From Hypoxylon rubiginosum (lineage: Eukaryota; Ascomycota; Sordariomycetes; Xylariales; Hypoxylaceae): a stretch of DNA of 64,000 nt. Each line of letters opens with the position of its first letter. Within the stretch, counting starts at the first letter, position 1. Positions 1 to 15,110 of this stretch are shown here, piece after piece. Under the pieces are notes generated by a model that was not told the DNA's origin, searched no databases, and saw nothing but the letters and a program-made list of their open reading frames with translations. The stretch spans positions 1 through 64,000 of the forward strand of contig CADCXA010000034.1 in assembly GCA_902806565.1 (NCBI GenBank), read 5' to 3'. The position numbers and the translations under genes were made by a program.

Positions 1-1479
1 TTTATTAATATTAAAAATATTTATTATTAAAATAAAATTTAATTATTTTTTTAAATTATTAAGCTTAGATTTTTATAATATGTTTTTTATTAAACGTAAA
101 AAACTTATTTAAATATATAAAATAATTATTTTAAGTTTAAAATATATAGCTTAATTTATAGAAAAAAAAAAGATATTTTTAAAGATATTTAAAAGTTATA
201 AAAACTATAAAAAAATAATTTAAAATTTTATATTTTTTATAAACATTTATAAGTAATAAATAAAAAATTTAAATAAATTAAAAAACATTTATTTTATAAT
301 TATTATAAATAATTTTATTTTAATATTATTTATATTATTTATTATATTATTTTATATGATTTTATATATTGTTTTTTATATTATTTTTTATATATTTATA
401 TATAGTTTTTAATATAGTTCCTTAATTATTTTTATTATTTTAACATTAAATAAATTATATTTTAAGTGTTTAAATAAATTAAATAAACTTATATTTTTTT
501 AATAAAAAATATAGTAAAAAAAGTCTAGAAAATAAAATAAAATAAAAATAAAATTATAATATTTTAAATAACTAACTATATAATTTATTTATATAAATAT
601 AAATTAAAAATTAATTTTTAATAAGTTTTTATTAATAATTTTATAATTAAGCCCCGGCTTTAATTAGTTATTTACTTTTAATCTTTTTATATTTAATTTT
701 TTTATTTTTAATTATTTTATTTTTAATTTTATTATTTTTATTATATTTATTACCGCCGTTTTTATTACCGTTGTTTTTATTATTATTTTTATTATATTTA
801 ACTTAAATAAATATTATATAAATTAATTTAAACTTTTAATCTTTAAAATTAATTAATATTTATTAATATAATTATTCTTTTTTATTTTAAATTAAGAAAT
901 TATATAATAATTTACCGTTATAATATAAATTTTATATAAATAAAACTAGCAGTTTTATAAAATTAATATATTTTATATTATTATATAATAAACAAAATAA
1001 TTTATTAGATTAAAAAAAAAGTATATTTTAATTATTAATATTTAAAAGTTTAATAAATATATATAAATATAAACTGGTAAATTTTTTTTATATTACGTTT
1101 TTATATATAAATAAAATAATTATATTAAAAAAAAGTTTAATGTTTAATATTATTAAATATTATATTTATAATTTGAAATTAAATTATATTATAAATTATT
1201 ATTAGTTTAATTAATTAATATAAAAAAGCTTTTATATTAAATCTGGTTTTTTAATATAATAAAAACCTTATATTTAACTATAAAATAATTATTTATAATT
1301 AAATTAATAAGTTTAATAAACAATTAAACAATTTTATATTTTTAAGTAAATTTTTTATAAAACTATAAATAATTAATTAATATAAGTATTTTAAGGAAAA
1401 AATTTTTAATAAATAAATTTTTAATAAAAGTATTTAATTTTATATTTTATTTTTTTACTAACTATAAATAAATAAATAT

Positions 1480-1645
1480 TTCCTCTTTTTTTATTTTTTT
1501 TTTTATTTTTTTTTTATCTCCTTTTTTACCTTTTTCTTTGTTTTTTTTTTTATTTTTTCCTTTATTTTCTTTTTTACTTTTTTCTTTATTTTCTTTTTTA
1601 TTTTTTCCTTTACCTTTTTTTTTACCTTTTTCTTTATTTTTTTAT
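1480..1645. repeat. Polypyrimidine tract (T-rich with CC/CTTT islands)
   Basis: About 165 bases are nearly pure pyrimidine, built from irregular units such as CTTTTTT, CCTTT and ACCTTTTTC. Isolated A and two G interrupt it. It looks like a C-rich simple repeat (perhaps CCTTTT-type) whose C residues have been partly converted to T. It is the longest strand-asymmetric run I see in the AT block. It could form triplex-like structure, but nothing shows a function. Confidence 0.6.
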
Positions 1646-2879
1646 TTGTTTATAAGTTTATTAATAATATAAAACTAATAATAAAATAAGCTTTTTTTTT
1701 TAATAAAAAAATAATATAAATAATAACTTTAATATAAAAAACTTTTAATATTTTTATTTATTTTAAAAAACTTATTTTATTTTTAATAAAAATAAGTTTA
1801 AAACTAATAACTATATAATAATTTATTTTAAAATTTTTTACTTTTTTTTATATATTATTATATAAGCTTTAAAAATTGTTTTTTTTATATTTATTATTTT
1901 AAATTAAAATATTATATTTTTATTATAAAAATTATTAAATATTATTAATTTATAGTTAAAAAGTTTTATTATATAAAAACGTTTTTTAATTTAAATTTAA
2001 AAATATTAAATAAACTAAAAATACCTAGTTTTTTAAAAATAAAAAAGTAATTTAAAATTAAATTTATAATAAATATTATTATAAAATTAATAATATATAA
2101 ATTAACTATTATTTTTAAAAAAAGCTTAAATTTAATATTTTATTAAAATTTATATATTAATTAAATAAAAGGTTATATAAGTTATATAAACTTATTATTA
2201 ACTATTTTATAAACTAATATATATAATATTTTCTTATTAATTTTTATAATAAAAAAAATATAAAAAATAATTTTTATTTATAAAATTATTTAACTTTAAA
2301 ACTAATTATATATTAAATATTTTACTTTTTTATATACAGTTATTTTTTCCTTTAAAATATTAAATATATATATAGTATTTTTATTAATAATATTAAAATT
2401 CTTAAAATAATTATATTATAATATATTTTTATTTAATATATTTTTAATTAATATATTTTTAATTAATATATTTTAAATTATTTTATTTTTTTATAAATTA
2501 ATAAAAAACTATATAAATATATTTAAATTTATTATATAAGTTATATTATTTATACCACTTATAATATAAAAAATAATAAATATATTAAACTAAATATTAA
2601 ATATAATATATTATTTATATTTTTTTTTTATTAATTAATAATTATAATATAAAATTATAAACGGTAATATAAATATATTAAATAAAAGTTTTTATTAGAA
2701 AATTTATAAATGTTTTTATAAGAATAATTTAATTAATATTTATATTTATTAAATATTATTTATTAATTATTTTTTAAATAATAATTTTAATATAAAAATA
2801 TTATAAAAAGTAAAAATATTAAAATTATTATAAATAAAAATATAATATAAAAAAATTAATAACTATATAATTAAAAAGG

Positions 2880-3109
2880 TGTTATAGTTTATTACGATTA
2901 AATAAGGGTTAATATTAAATAAAAATATTATATTAAATATATTTTAAAATTAAATTTAAGGTAAAAAAAGTGGTTATAAAGTTATAATAAATATTATAAC
3001 TTTATAAATTAAATTATAAAAATTATAGTTTTGAAATATAATTTTAAAGTAATTAATTATAAAGTAATTAAAGTATTTATAAATTTATAGTTTATAAATA
3101 ACTTTAATA
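2880..3109. repeat. Left long terminal repeat
   Basis: This is a 230-bp direct repeat partner of 12169-12398. It starts TGTTATAG and keeps more G/C than the right copy; for example it has AAGGG where the right copy has AAAAG. The flank immediately outside shows no similarity to the flank of the other copy, so the boundaries are sharp. Confidence 0.62.
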
Positions 3110-6100
3110 TTTTCTTTTTATTTTTTTTAATAAAATTATATTTATTTTTAACAGTGGTGGTAATAATTAATTAATAATTAGTTTTTTACTAAAAAAAAAA
3201 GCTATAGTATTTTAATTTTTTATTGTTTAATAATAAAAATGTTTTATTTATAATAAAAGTTAATTATTTTATTAGTAAATTTCATTAAGTGGTATATAAA
3301 ATCTTATAATATAATTAAAACTTTAAAATTAATATTACTTAAATTATTTTTTAATTTTATAATTTTTATAATAATTCCACTTATTATAAAATTAAACTTA
3401 TTATATTAAAATATTAAAATATTAACTTTTCTTTACAATTTATTATAACTTTTTTAAAAGAATTTAAGTTATATATTAATATTTTTTTTATATAAATAAT
3501 TTTTAATTATTTAAAAAATTTTTTTTTATTAATATTTATAATATTTTTAATATTTTTAGTTATTATTAACATTTTATTAATACCATTTTTTAAGGTTATT
3601 ATAATTAACCAAATTTTTTTTATTTTTAATTATAAGGTTTATAAAATTCCTTTTTTTTAAACTATAAATAAATCCTTAAAGTTTATAATTTATATAAAAT
3701 TAAAACAATATAAATATACTAGTTATTTTTTTATAACTACGTTTAAACTACTAAATATTTCTATATATTATATAGTTAAAAAAAGTATTTTTTTAAATAA
3801 TAAATACTTTTAAAATTTATTAATATAATATAATATAACTATATTTTTAAGGTTATTTTATACGGTATAGATTTTTATATATATTATATAAAATGATTTT
3901 TTATTATAATTATTTAAAATATTAATTTAAATAAAAATATTAATAAATAATTTAAAGTTATAATTAATCTTTATTATAATTTTTTTTATTATATATTTTT
4001 TTATTATATATTTATAATAAAATTATACATTATAAAATAAATTTAAATTAAAGGTTTTTATATTTAATATCTAATATAATTTATTAACTAAAAATTCTTT
4101 AATTTTTATAATCTTATAAATAATTTTAAATTTTTATAAAGCTTAAAATTTAAATATTTTTTACCGCTTAAATAATTAATTTTACAAAGTAATATTTTTT
4201 TTATTATTTTTTATAGATAGTTTATTTATAAGGTTATAATTTAAATTTTTATTTTACTAATTATTTAAATTATTATTTATAAAGTTATTTATAAACTTAT
4301 AGTTTAATTTTTATACTTAATTATTTAACTTTTTAAATTATATTAATAATATTATTTTTTTTTTTTTTAATAAAATATAAATTTTATTATAAGCTATTAT
4401 ATTTTTAATAATATTATTTCTTTTTAATCCTAGTTAACATTTAAACTTATTTACTTATTAATAAACTTAAAATTATTTAATTTTATTATTTTTTTTTAAA
4501 TAAGTTATTTTATTATAAAACTTATAATATATTAAAGGTTAAATATTTTTAAATCTTATATTATTATAAAAAATATAAATATTTATAATATTTATTATAT
4601 TATTTATTATAATATTAAAATTTAATTAATTAATAATATTAACTTATTTTTTAATAACGTTAAAAAGTTAAATACTAATTTATTTAAAAACTTATTATTA
4701 ACTAATAATAATTCTAAATCTTTTATTTATTATATAACTTTAATTTTTAATTTTTATTAAGTTTTTTATTAACTTTTAATATTAATAATAAACTTTATAA
4801 CACTATTAACAGATTTTTTAGATAGTTTTTTTATAGATTATATAAAACTTATAATAAATTTTATAAACTTATTAATTTACTTTATAATTTATTATTAATT
4901 ATAAGTTATAATTATATTAATAATGTTATTTTATTTATAATTATATAATAATTATTATAATAAAATAAATATATAAAAATAAAAGTTTTAATATTATTAT
5001 ATATTTTATTAATTTATAATTTAATTATCCTAGTTAATATATTATAAATAAATAAAATATCTTCCCTTTTTTATTAATAAAAATATTAAAATTAAAGTAT
5101 TTTTTAATATAAAATAAATACTTTTATAAATAATATTATTAAGGTTTAATAAAAAATAATATATTAATTCATTTTATAAAATTAATAACTTTAACTATAA
5201 AATTATATTAATTTGTTTAACTTTTATTACTTATATTTTAAATATATTAATTTATTATTTTATAAGTTTATAAAACTTTTAATAAATAAACCCTTTTTTA
5301 TAATATTTTACTAGTTAATTTATAGGCTTTTTATTCTTAAAAGCGGTTATTAAGTTTTTTACTATTTAAAAAAGATTTTTATAAAATTTTTAATTATTGT
5401 TTTTTATGGTATATTTTTTTTATTTAATTAGGTAATGGATTTTAAGATTTTTTTAATATTATTTAATTTTTTTTTTAACGATTTGTTTAAGTTTTTATTT
5501 TTTTTTTATTTTATTTATAATTATTAGTTTAAGTATAAATATTTTCTTATTAAAAGAATTTAAACCTTATTCCGGTTTTTATAAATATATAATTAAAATT
5601 ATAAGATGGATTTTTTAAATACTTAAAAAGTTAAATTTATATATAAATAATAAGATTTTTTTAATAATTTTAAAAAGATTTATTTTTAATAAAAATTATT
5701 TGGTTTTAAGTTTATTAAATAAATGATATTTTTTATATAATTATAAATAAATTATTTTGTTTTTTTTTAAGTTTATTAAAATATATTTATTATTATATTA
5801 TTTTTTTATAATTATTATAATTATATTAATTAAATAAGCCGTTTAATATATATTATTTATTTAAATAATATTATTTATTTTATTTGTTATTTTATAGTTT
5901 TTATTAACATTAAAAATATTTAATATAAAATAAAATTTTAACTTAGTTATTAATTTATTAAGTGATTTATTTATAGTTATAATTAAAAAATTATTAAAAT
6001 AATATTAAAAGGTTATAAGTATATTAGTTTATAATATATTAAAATTACTTGTTATATAAAATTATATAGTTATTTTTATTATATAATTTTTTTTTTTAAT

Positions 6101-9100
6101 AACTTATTAGTTTATAAATAATATATTATAAAGAAAAGTTAATTAATTTTAAATAAAATGAAAAGTGTTTTTTATAAGTTTAAAATAAATTTGCAATTTT
6201 TATTAAAAATAATTTATAATAATAATTTTTAATTTATATATTTTAATATTTTAAATAATATTATCGCTTATTTTTTTATTATATTAATAACATTTTTTTA
6301 TTAAATTTATAAAAAACTATTATAAAGTAATTAAAGATTTCTTATTTTAAAATAAATTAAAATATATTTTTTAATTTTATTTTTAATATATTTATAATTA
6401 AGGTTAAAATAATAATATAATATAATATTAAAAAGGTTTTAATTAATATTAAACTATTTAACGTTAAGTTTTTATTTTATTAATTTTTTTTATATATTTT
6501 ATAATATTATATAAACTTTTTAATATACTAATATTTATAAAAAAAATAAATACCTTAAAAATTATTTATTATTTTATTTTTATTAAAATAATGTTTATTA
6601 TTATAAATAAGCTTTAATATTAGTTATATATAATTTCAAGGTATATAAAGTTTTTTATTTTTATTAAAATCTATATAATATAAAAGTTTTTTTTATAAAA
6701 TAAATAAGAATAAAATTATAAATTTCTTATCGTTATTTTTAAAACTATTATTTATTTTATTATTTTTTATTAAATTAAATATAAATCTATTTCTATTTTT
6801 TTATTTCTTAAAAAGTTTATAAATTATATTATACTTATAGTTTTTTATATATTTTTTAATGATTTTAACTTAAAATTTATTTTTAATTATTATAATTATT
6901 ATAACTTTATTTAACTTTTTATTTATTATATAATATCACACATTAAAATCTTTTTAAATATTATTAAATTTATTAATAAAATTTATAAAAACTACTTTTT
7001 TTAACTTAATAAATATAAGAAGTTAAAATAAAATATCCGGTATTATATTTAATAATCCTAAAATATAAAATATTTATAATTTAAATTAAAACAAATAATT
7101 TACCGTATTTATTAATCTAAGATTTATTTTATTTAAATTTAAAATATTTATTAATATATAAATTATTATTCCTTTTATTACTATATAATTAATAAATATT
7201 ATAACCGGCTTTTTATTAAACTAAATAAGCTTTTTTAATTTTTTATAAACTTATATTATAATAATTATTTTAACCTTTATTAATTTATATTTTTTTTTTC
7301 CAGATAAAGTTATTTTAAATATAAATAATAAAAGTAACACCTTTATAATTAAAATCTCTTTTTTTAATATAAAAGATTTATTTTATTTATTTTTAAGTTA
7401 AAATATTATAAGCTTTTATACCTTAAAATATATATTAACTTTAAAAAATAAAAGTTTATTTATATTATAATAATATATTATATATTATATATAAAAATAT
7501 TATTAAAATTATTTAAAAACTTTTAATTTTTTAATAATAAATTTAAAAGTTATTTTAAATGTTTATAATTAACGTATTTATTTAAATATTTTAATAAGTA
7601 ATATCTTTTTATTTTTTATTTTTATAAATAAAATTATTTTTTTTTATTATAAAGGTTTAACTTTTATTTTAAATTATATAATCTTTTTTTATAATTACTT
7701 TATTATTTTAAGGTAAGTTTTAAACTAATTTAAAATATATAAAAATTTAAACTTTTTAAAAATATTAATCTAATTATCAGTTTTTAAAACCTTTTTATTA
7801 TTTATATTATACTTTAATAATTTAATTAATAAATAAGCTATAAATAATTTTAAAAAATTTATATAAACTTAATTTTTATTTAAAAAATTAAAAACTATAA
7901 TAATATATTATAAATATTTTTTTATAGTTTTATTAAAAATAATAATATTATTTATATAAACGTAAATAAACTTTTTATAAAAAAAAAAAAGTTAGTTTAT
8001 AAAGTGTTATTTAAAAGTAAAAAAGTTTTAAAAACTTATTAAAATAATATTAAAATTTTTTAAATTTTTATAACTAATTATTATTATTTTATTTTTATAG
8101 TTTATTTTTATAAATAACTAAAAAAAAAAAATAAATATATTTATAAAAATAAAGAATTTTATTTTAACCATATTACTTATAATATTATTTTAATCTAATA
8201 AAAGGTAAATATTTAAAATTATTATTTAATTTAAAGGTTTTAAATTTATTATTAATTTATTTTTAATTTTACCTTTTATTTCTTATTATATAATAAATAT
8301 AAGGTAAGTTATAAATATAAATTTTATTTTAAAACTTATTTTATTTTAAGTATAAAGTTTATTATAAGCTTAGTTAAAAAATTCCTGGTTTTTTATTTTT
8401 AAAAAGTAGTTATAAATTAGTTTAAACTAGGATTATTATTTATTAATAAAATCCACTTTTATTTTTTAATTTTTAGGTATTAAAATAATGTTTTTATTTT
8501 TAAAAATGTTATATTTATTAACAAGGTTTTTAAATTTCAATGTAATATTAAAATTAATATTACTTATATTTATTTTAATTTTTAACTTAATTATAAATAT
8601 GTTTATTAACTTTATAATATTATATAATAAAATGTAATATTTAAGCTTAAGTAGTTTTTTAAGGTTTATAAAAATATGATTTTTAGATTTTATTTTTTTT
8701 ATTAAAATGGTAACTATATAATTATTTAAAAATAAAATTAATATTTTTTTTTTAACTTTATTATTTAATTTTTTAATTATATTAAACTATATTTTAAAGC
8801 TAGTATTATTTTTCTAATAAATATATATATTAGATTAATTTATTAATATTACTTTTTTATTATTAATATATTTTTTAATTTAACTAAGTTTTTTACTTTT
8901 ATTAATAGTTAAAAGCTAAGTGTTTTTATTATATATAATAAAATGTTTTAAACTGAATTTATTAATTATAATATTTAAAACTTTATTATAATTAATATAA
9001 AAATAATATAGTTACGTAAATTTGTTTTTTTTATTTATAAGTTTAAAAAAATTTATATATTTTATATAAATATATGTTTTATTTATTATAAAGATAGTTA

Positions 9101-12100
9101 TTTAGTTTATAGTTATTATTTTTTTTATTATAAAATAGGTTTTTTATTAAGGAATAATTTTTTATTTTATTTTTAAGTTAAATATAAAGTTAATATTATA
9201 AATAAAAATATTAAAATTAATTTTAATTTTATAGTTTTATATAAAATTAATATTTATAAGTATTTTTAAACCTAGTTTATTAATAATATTAATTTTAACT
9301 AAAAAATAACCGTTAATATATTTATTATTTATTAGATTTTTAATATAAAAGTTAAATTTAATTTATATATTAATAAAAAATTTAAATTTAACTTCTTTTA
9401 ATAAAATTAAGTTTATTTAAAAAAAACGCGGGTTTTTTATTTAATTAATAACTTATTTATAATTAATAAAAATAAATAAGTTATTTATATTTAAATATAT
9501 TAAGTTAATTATATTATTAATATTTATTTTAACGTTAACCTTTAAATAAAAAGTTTTTTAATAAATCTTATTTTTTATTTTTAATATAAGGTTTATTTTT
9601 ATAACTTATTTATTTTATAAGTTAAAATTTATAAAGTTACTAGTTAAATATATAAATATAAAATATATTATTATAATATATTTAAATAACTTTAAGTTTT
9701 TTTATATATAACTATTATATTTATATGTTAATAATGTTTTTTTAAAATTAAAAAATAGTTAATAAGCTATATAAATATATATAAATTAATTTATATTTAT
9801 AAAATAAGCGAATTTAATTTATTTAAGCGTTGCTTTTTTTTTTATAATAATTATTATATTAGTTTTTTTAGTGTTATATTTTATATATATTAAATTATTT
9901 ATAAAGTTAATAAAAGGATTAAAACTATTATTAGATTTTATTACTTTTATAAAATATATAAAAAAAAAAGATTTAATGTTTTTTTTTTTAATATATATAA
10001 AAATGTTTTTTTTTTAGTTATTATCGAGTTTTATTTCGTTGTTACTATAGTAAATATACTTTTTTTAAACCAGTTATATTTTTTTTTTATTATTTAAATT
10101 TTTATGTTAATATATTATAATTTTATTAATATATAATTATATTTTATTAGTTTGTTTTTATAATTTATTAAATTATTAATATTAGTTTTAATATTTATTA
10201 TTTTTTTTAAAAAGCTGTGTGTTTTTTTAAAGGGTTAATTAAACGGATTTTTAAATTATAATTTAAAGTTATAACTTTTTTTTTTAAGCTTAAAATTATT
10301 TTTTTTAAAAAAACTAAAATTATTTTAAAAATAAAACAATTAGTTTTATTAACCGGGGCTATATATATTATATTAATTACTTTAAAAAAATAATTATATA
10401 TAATTATTTTTACTTTAATATTATATGTTATTAAAATATAATTAGTTTATCTTTATAAATAAGTTGTTATTTTTATTGTTTTTTTTTATAAAATTGTTTA
10501 TTATAACAATAAAAATATAAGTAAGCTTTTTTTAAAATATCGCTTGTTTTTTTTTAATAAAGTTTAAATATTTAAAAATTTTAATAATATTATTTAGTTT
10601 TTTTAAGAATTTTTATAAGTTTAAAAGCCATATTTTATATAATTATATTAATAATTAAAGCTTTATAATATCTCTTATACTTTTAATATATTTAAATATT
10701 TTATATATATATTTTTTTATAAACTTGTTTATATAAATGTTTTTTATAATATAAAGGTTTTTTATTATTTATTTTTACGTTTTAATAAGCTTAATATTAA
10801 ATTCTTTAATAATTATATTAAATAAAATTATATAAAATATAAAATATTTAATTTTTTTTTATTTAAAAAAAACTTAATTTTATTAATTTAAAGCTTTTCT
10901 TTTAAATAACTTATAAACGTTATTATATATTACTAGCTTTTTTTTAATATTATATTTTACTTATTTTTTAACTTGGTTTTTTTATTTATATATATTTATA
11001 TATAATTAAAGTTTATTATAAATAAAAACTTTATTAATATCTTTTTTAATATCTTTTAAAAAATCGGGTTAAAATATCTTAATATTAATTAATTTATTTT
11101 TATTAATAATAACAAATAATATAATAAATTAACTTTTTAAGTATTTTTTAATTTTTTTATTACTTTGTTTTAAAAATTTATATAACTGGAGATTTATTTT
11201 AATTTATATATTTTAATTTAATAAGGAATTTATTAATTTATTATTTTACGATTTTAAGTTTTTTATAAAATTAATATTAAGTTTTTTAATAAAGCTGTTA
11301 ATTTATATAATATCTTATTTTAAAATTATAAGTTTATTAGTAAAATATTTATCCTATTAAATAAAAATAACTTAATTTTTTAATATAATTACTAAAAATA
11401 TTAATAAACTAGGCTTTTTGTTTTATTTAAAATTATATTTAATTTATATTTATTAAAACCTTAAAAATTATTTAAATCCTTAAAATCGCTTATTGATATA
11501 TTTATTAATATAATTTAACTTATATATAAAAAAGTTTTTAATTTTATTAATTCTACGGTTTTAATTTTTAAAGTTTAATTAACTTTTAACTACTTAATAA
11601 TTTTTAAGCGTTTTATTTTTTTTTTGTTTTTAATAAATTACTTAACTTTATTAAAAACGTCGTAAAAAGTTATAAAATTTAATACTTAAATCGCCGGATA
11701 GCTTTAAATTAAATTCTTAAAATATTTAAAAATAACGTTACTAATAATAATAATTTTAATAAAATCCTAAATAATAAACTTATTTATAGGTTTTATTTAA
11801 GCTTTTTTTTAGTTATTAATCCTTTTTATAATATATTAATTAACTTTATAAATTAATTATAAAGTCTCGGTGTTTATTTAATAAAAATAATATTAAAATT
11901 TTAAAAATTATTTATACTTTATTTATAATTACTATTATAAATAGTAAAATTATTAATAAGTTACTTACTATAAAGCTTTTTTTAACTTTTTTTTAAAAAA
12001 CTAATAATAATTATTTATTTTTTATATTTTTACTATTTAAAAGTAAATAAAAAAAAAATATATAAAACGTAATTTCATTTTATATATTATAAATAAATTT

Positions 12101-12168
12101 TATAAATAATGTTATTATAATATCGCTTTAATAAAATAACTAGTTTAATTTAAATAAAAAACATTAAA

Positions 12169-12398
12169 TATTATAATTTATTATAACCAAATAAAAGTTA
12201 ATATTAAATAAAAATATTATATTAAATATATCTTAAAACTAAATTTAAAATAAAAAAAATAACTATAAAGTTATAATAAATATTATAACCTTATAAATTA
12301 AACTATAAAAGTTATAATCTTAAAATATAATTTTAAAATAACTAGTTATAAAATAACTAAAATATTTATAAACTTATAGTTTATAAGTAATTTTAATA
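12169..12398. repeat. Right long terminal repeat
   Basis: This 230-bp copy aligns to 2880-3109 with no insertion or deletion; the differences seen are transitions. It begins TATTATAA where the left copy begins TGTTATAG, so the terminal TG has become TA. It is followed by AAAAA, the probable mutated target-site duplicate of AAAGG. Confidence 0.62.
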
Positions 12399-14129
12399 AA
12401 AAATTTAATAAAAATAATAACTACTTTTTTTTATTTTTTTTTATATTTTTTTATAAATAGTTTTTTATTATAATTAAAAGATAATTAAGTTATTTATATT
12501 ATATAATAATTTATTAAGTTATATGTTTTTATTTATAAAATTATTATATTAAAAATAAAAAGTTATATATATTTAAAATTAAAAAAGTAAAGTTAAAAAA
12601 CTAATAATTAATAGCTTTATTTATTTTAATTAATTATATTTTATTAATTATTTAAATAAAAATACTTTTTTTAAATATAAAATTATTATATAATATTTTA
12701 CCTTTTTAATAAACTAATAATAATATATATAATATATTAATATTTAAATAACTTTTAAAATAAATTAAATATAAATTAAAAAATATATTAAAAATTAATA
12801 TATAAAAATTAATATATATAATTATAATTAATTAAAAATATATAACTTAATTAAATAAATTTAAAAATAACGTTAAAAAATTTATAAAAAAGGTTTTTTA
12901 TTATTAAAAAAAAGTAATAACTTAGTTTAAACTATTAGTAAAAATTCTATTTTTATTATAATAAAAAATATTTTTTTATTTTAAACCGTTAAAAAAAATT
13001 TCGTTTATATTATAATAAAAAATAAATTTTTAGTTTATAACTTTTTAAATAAGAAATTTTTAATAGTTTATATTAAAATAAGTTATTTATTATAATTAAA
13101 AATATAAATAAATACCTTAGTATTAAATATACGTTAAAAATACTTTTTTTAATATAATTAAAAACGGTTTATTATATTAATTTATTAAAACCTAAAAAAT
13201 TCCTTTTTATTATATAATAATAATTAATAAAAATATTTAATATATTATTTTTTAAATTTTAAAATTTTATTAAAAACTTTAAATATAATTTTTAAAAGTT
13301 ATAAAATAATAAAATAATAATAAAAGTTTATTATTTTAATTTTTTAAAAAGTTAATAATAAATAAATTTATTTAAACTGGTAAAAAAATTTAAACTAGTT
13401 TATAATAATATTAAAAATTTATTTTATACGTTTAATTATAAAGTTAATATTAATAAAAAACTTATTAATATAAAATAAAAGCTTATTTATATTTTTTAAT
13501 TAGTTTTTTAAGTTAATTAAACCTATAAATTTAATATATATTAAAAATGTTTTTATTTTATTTTATAAATATTAAAACTAGTTATTTAAAAACACTAATT
13601 TATTAATTAAGTTTAATAAATTACTAAGGAAATTTCTTATAATTAATTTTATATATTTAATTATCCGCTTTTTTAAATTATTTAATAAAATATATTTTAT
13701 TATATTATTAATATTAATATAAAGGTTTTTTAATATTAAAAACTTTATTAAAAAAACATTTTATAAATATTATATATTATTTAAAGTTTAAGGTAAAATC
13801 CGGTGGTTATTATTTATATAATTATTTATTATATTTATTATAATAATTTAATTAATATAAAAAAAAAAAAAAAAACTAGTTAAAATTTAAAACTTTTTTA
13901 AAGTTTTATATTTATAAAAAACAAAAAGTAACTTATAAAAAAAATTAAATAATAATATATAATATATAAAATAAATTAAAATAAATAAGGTTTTTTAATA
14001 AAATAATTAATAGATTAATTTATATATAATTTAATATTATTAATATATAATTAATATTTTATATTTAAAATACTTAAAATTTAAATATTAATATATTATT
14101 TTTTATTATTTTTTAATTATATAAAAGTT

Positions 14130-15110
14130 AAATTATTTAATAATATTAGTAAAATTATTTATTTTAAAATAAAATCCGTTAAAAACTTTAATAAAAATAT
14201 AATATTTATATTAATATATAAACCTTTTAATAATATTTATTTAAATATAATTATAATTTTAATAAATTTAAAGAAATTATTATTTAATAATACCGTTAGA
14301 ATTAATTAATTAAAATTTAAGTTTTTTAAAAGTTTTAATAAAAATATAATATTTATATAATTTTATAAATTTTTAAGTTATATTTAAATAAAAATAATTT
14401 TAATAAATATAAAGAAATTTTTATTTAATAATATTAAAAAGAAAAGTTACTTAAATTTAATATTATTTAAAAACTTAAATAAAAATATAATATTTATATT
14501 AACTTATAAACTTTTAATTAATATTTAAATAAATATAATCTTATTAAATTCTAGTTTATTTTTATTTAATAATACTAAAAAAATCAATTATTTAAAAATA
14601 TAATTCTTTAAAAACTATAATAAAAATATAATGTTTTTATTAGTTAAAAAACTTTAAAATAATATTTAATTAAATATAATTTAAACTAAATTAAGGATAT
14701 TTTTATTTAATAATATTAAAAGAATTAATTTTTTAAAAATATAATTTTTTAGAAATTATAATAAAACTATGGTATTTATATTAACTAAAAAACCTTAAAA
14801 TAATATTTAACTAAATATAATTTTAATTAATAAAAAAAGATTTTTATTTATTAATATAAAAAAATTTAATTATTTATAATTATAATTTTTTAAAAACTTT
14901 ATAAGGATTATTATATTTATATTATTTTATAAACTTTTTATTAATATTTAACTTAATGTAATTTTATTAAGTTTAAAAAAATTATTATTTAATAGTATTA
15001 AAAAAATTAATTATCCCACTAAAAAATTATTAAAAAACTTTAATAAAAGTATAATATTTATATAAATATATAAACTTTTTAACGGTATTTAAATTAATAA
15101 AAACTTAATA
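14130..15110. repeat. Tandem array, about seven units of about 141 bp
   Basis: A core resembling ATAAAAATATAATATTTAT recurs at 14191, 14338, 14479, 14620, 14761, 14901 and 15043, giving spacings of 147, 141, 141, 141, 140 and 142. Between cores the order is conserved: a second AT-rich element resembling AATATTTAAATAAATATAAT, then a block resembling TTTTTATTTAATAATA. Units differ by many point changes, as expected after RIP. There is no uniform spacer/repeat pattern, so it is not a CRISPR. It is either a satellite-like array or an internal tandem repeat of a dead element. Confidence 0.65.

Larger units (their letters stand above)
2880..12398. mobile_element. RIP-degraded LTR retrotransposon relic (9.5 kb)
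   Basis: Two direct repeats of exactly 230 bp (2880-3109 and 12169-12398) align end to end without a gap. The mismatches I checked are transitions (C/T or G/A), as RIP produces. The left copy begins TG and both end TA, consistent with original TG..CA ends. The five bases before the left copy are AAAGG and the five after the right copy are AAAAA, which would be a 5-bp target-site duplication with two G-to-A changes. The 9.06-kb interior is the right size for gag-pol, but it is so mutated that I cannot recognise protease, reverse transcriptase or integrase motifs. I cannot identify a clear primer-binding site or polypurine tract, so orientation is unknown and the superfamily (Gypsy or Copia) is undetermined. 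Confidence 0.62.

Noticed and set aside
14130..15110. CRISPR-like array
   Set aside because: The units are long tandem repeats without unique spacers, in a eukaryotic genome.
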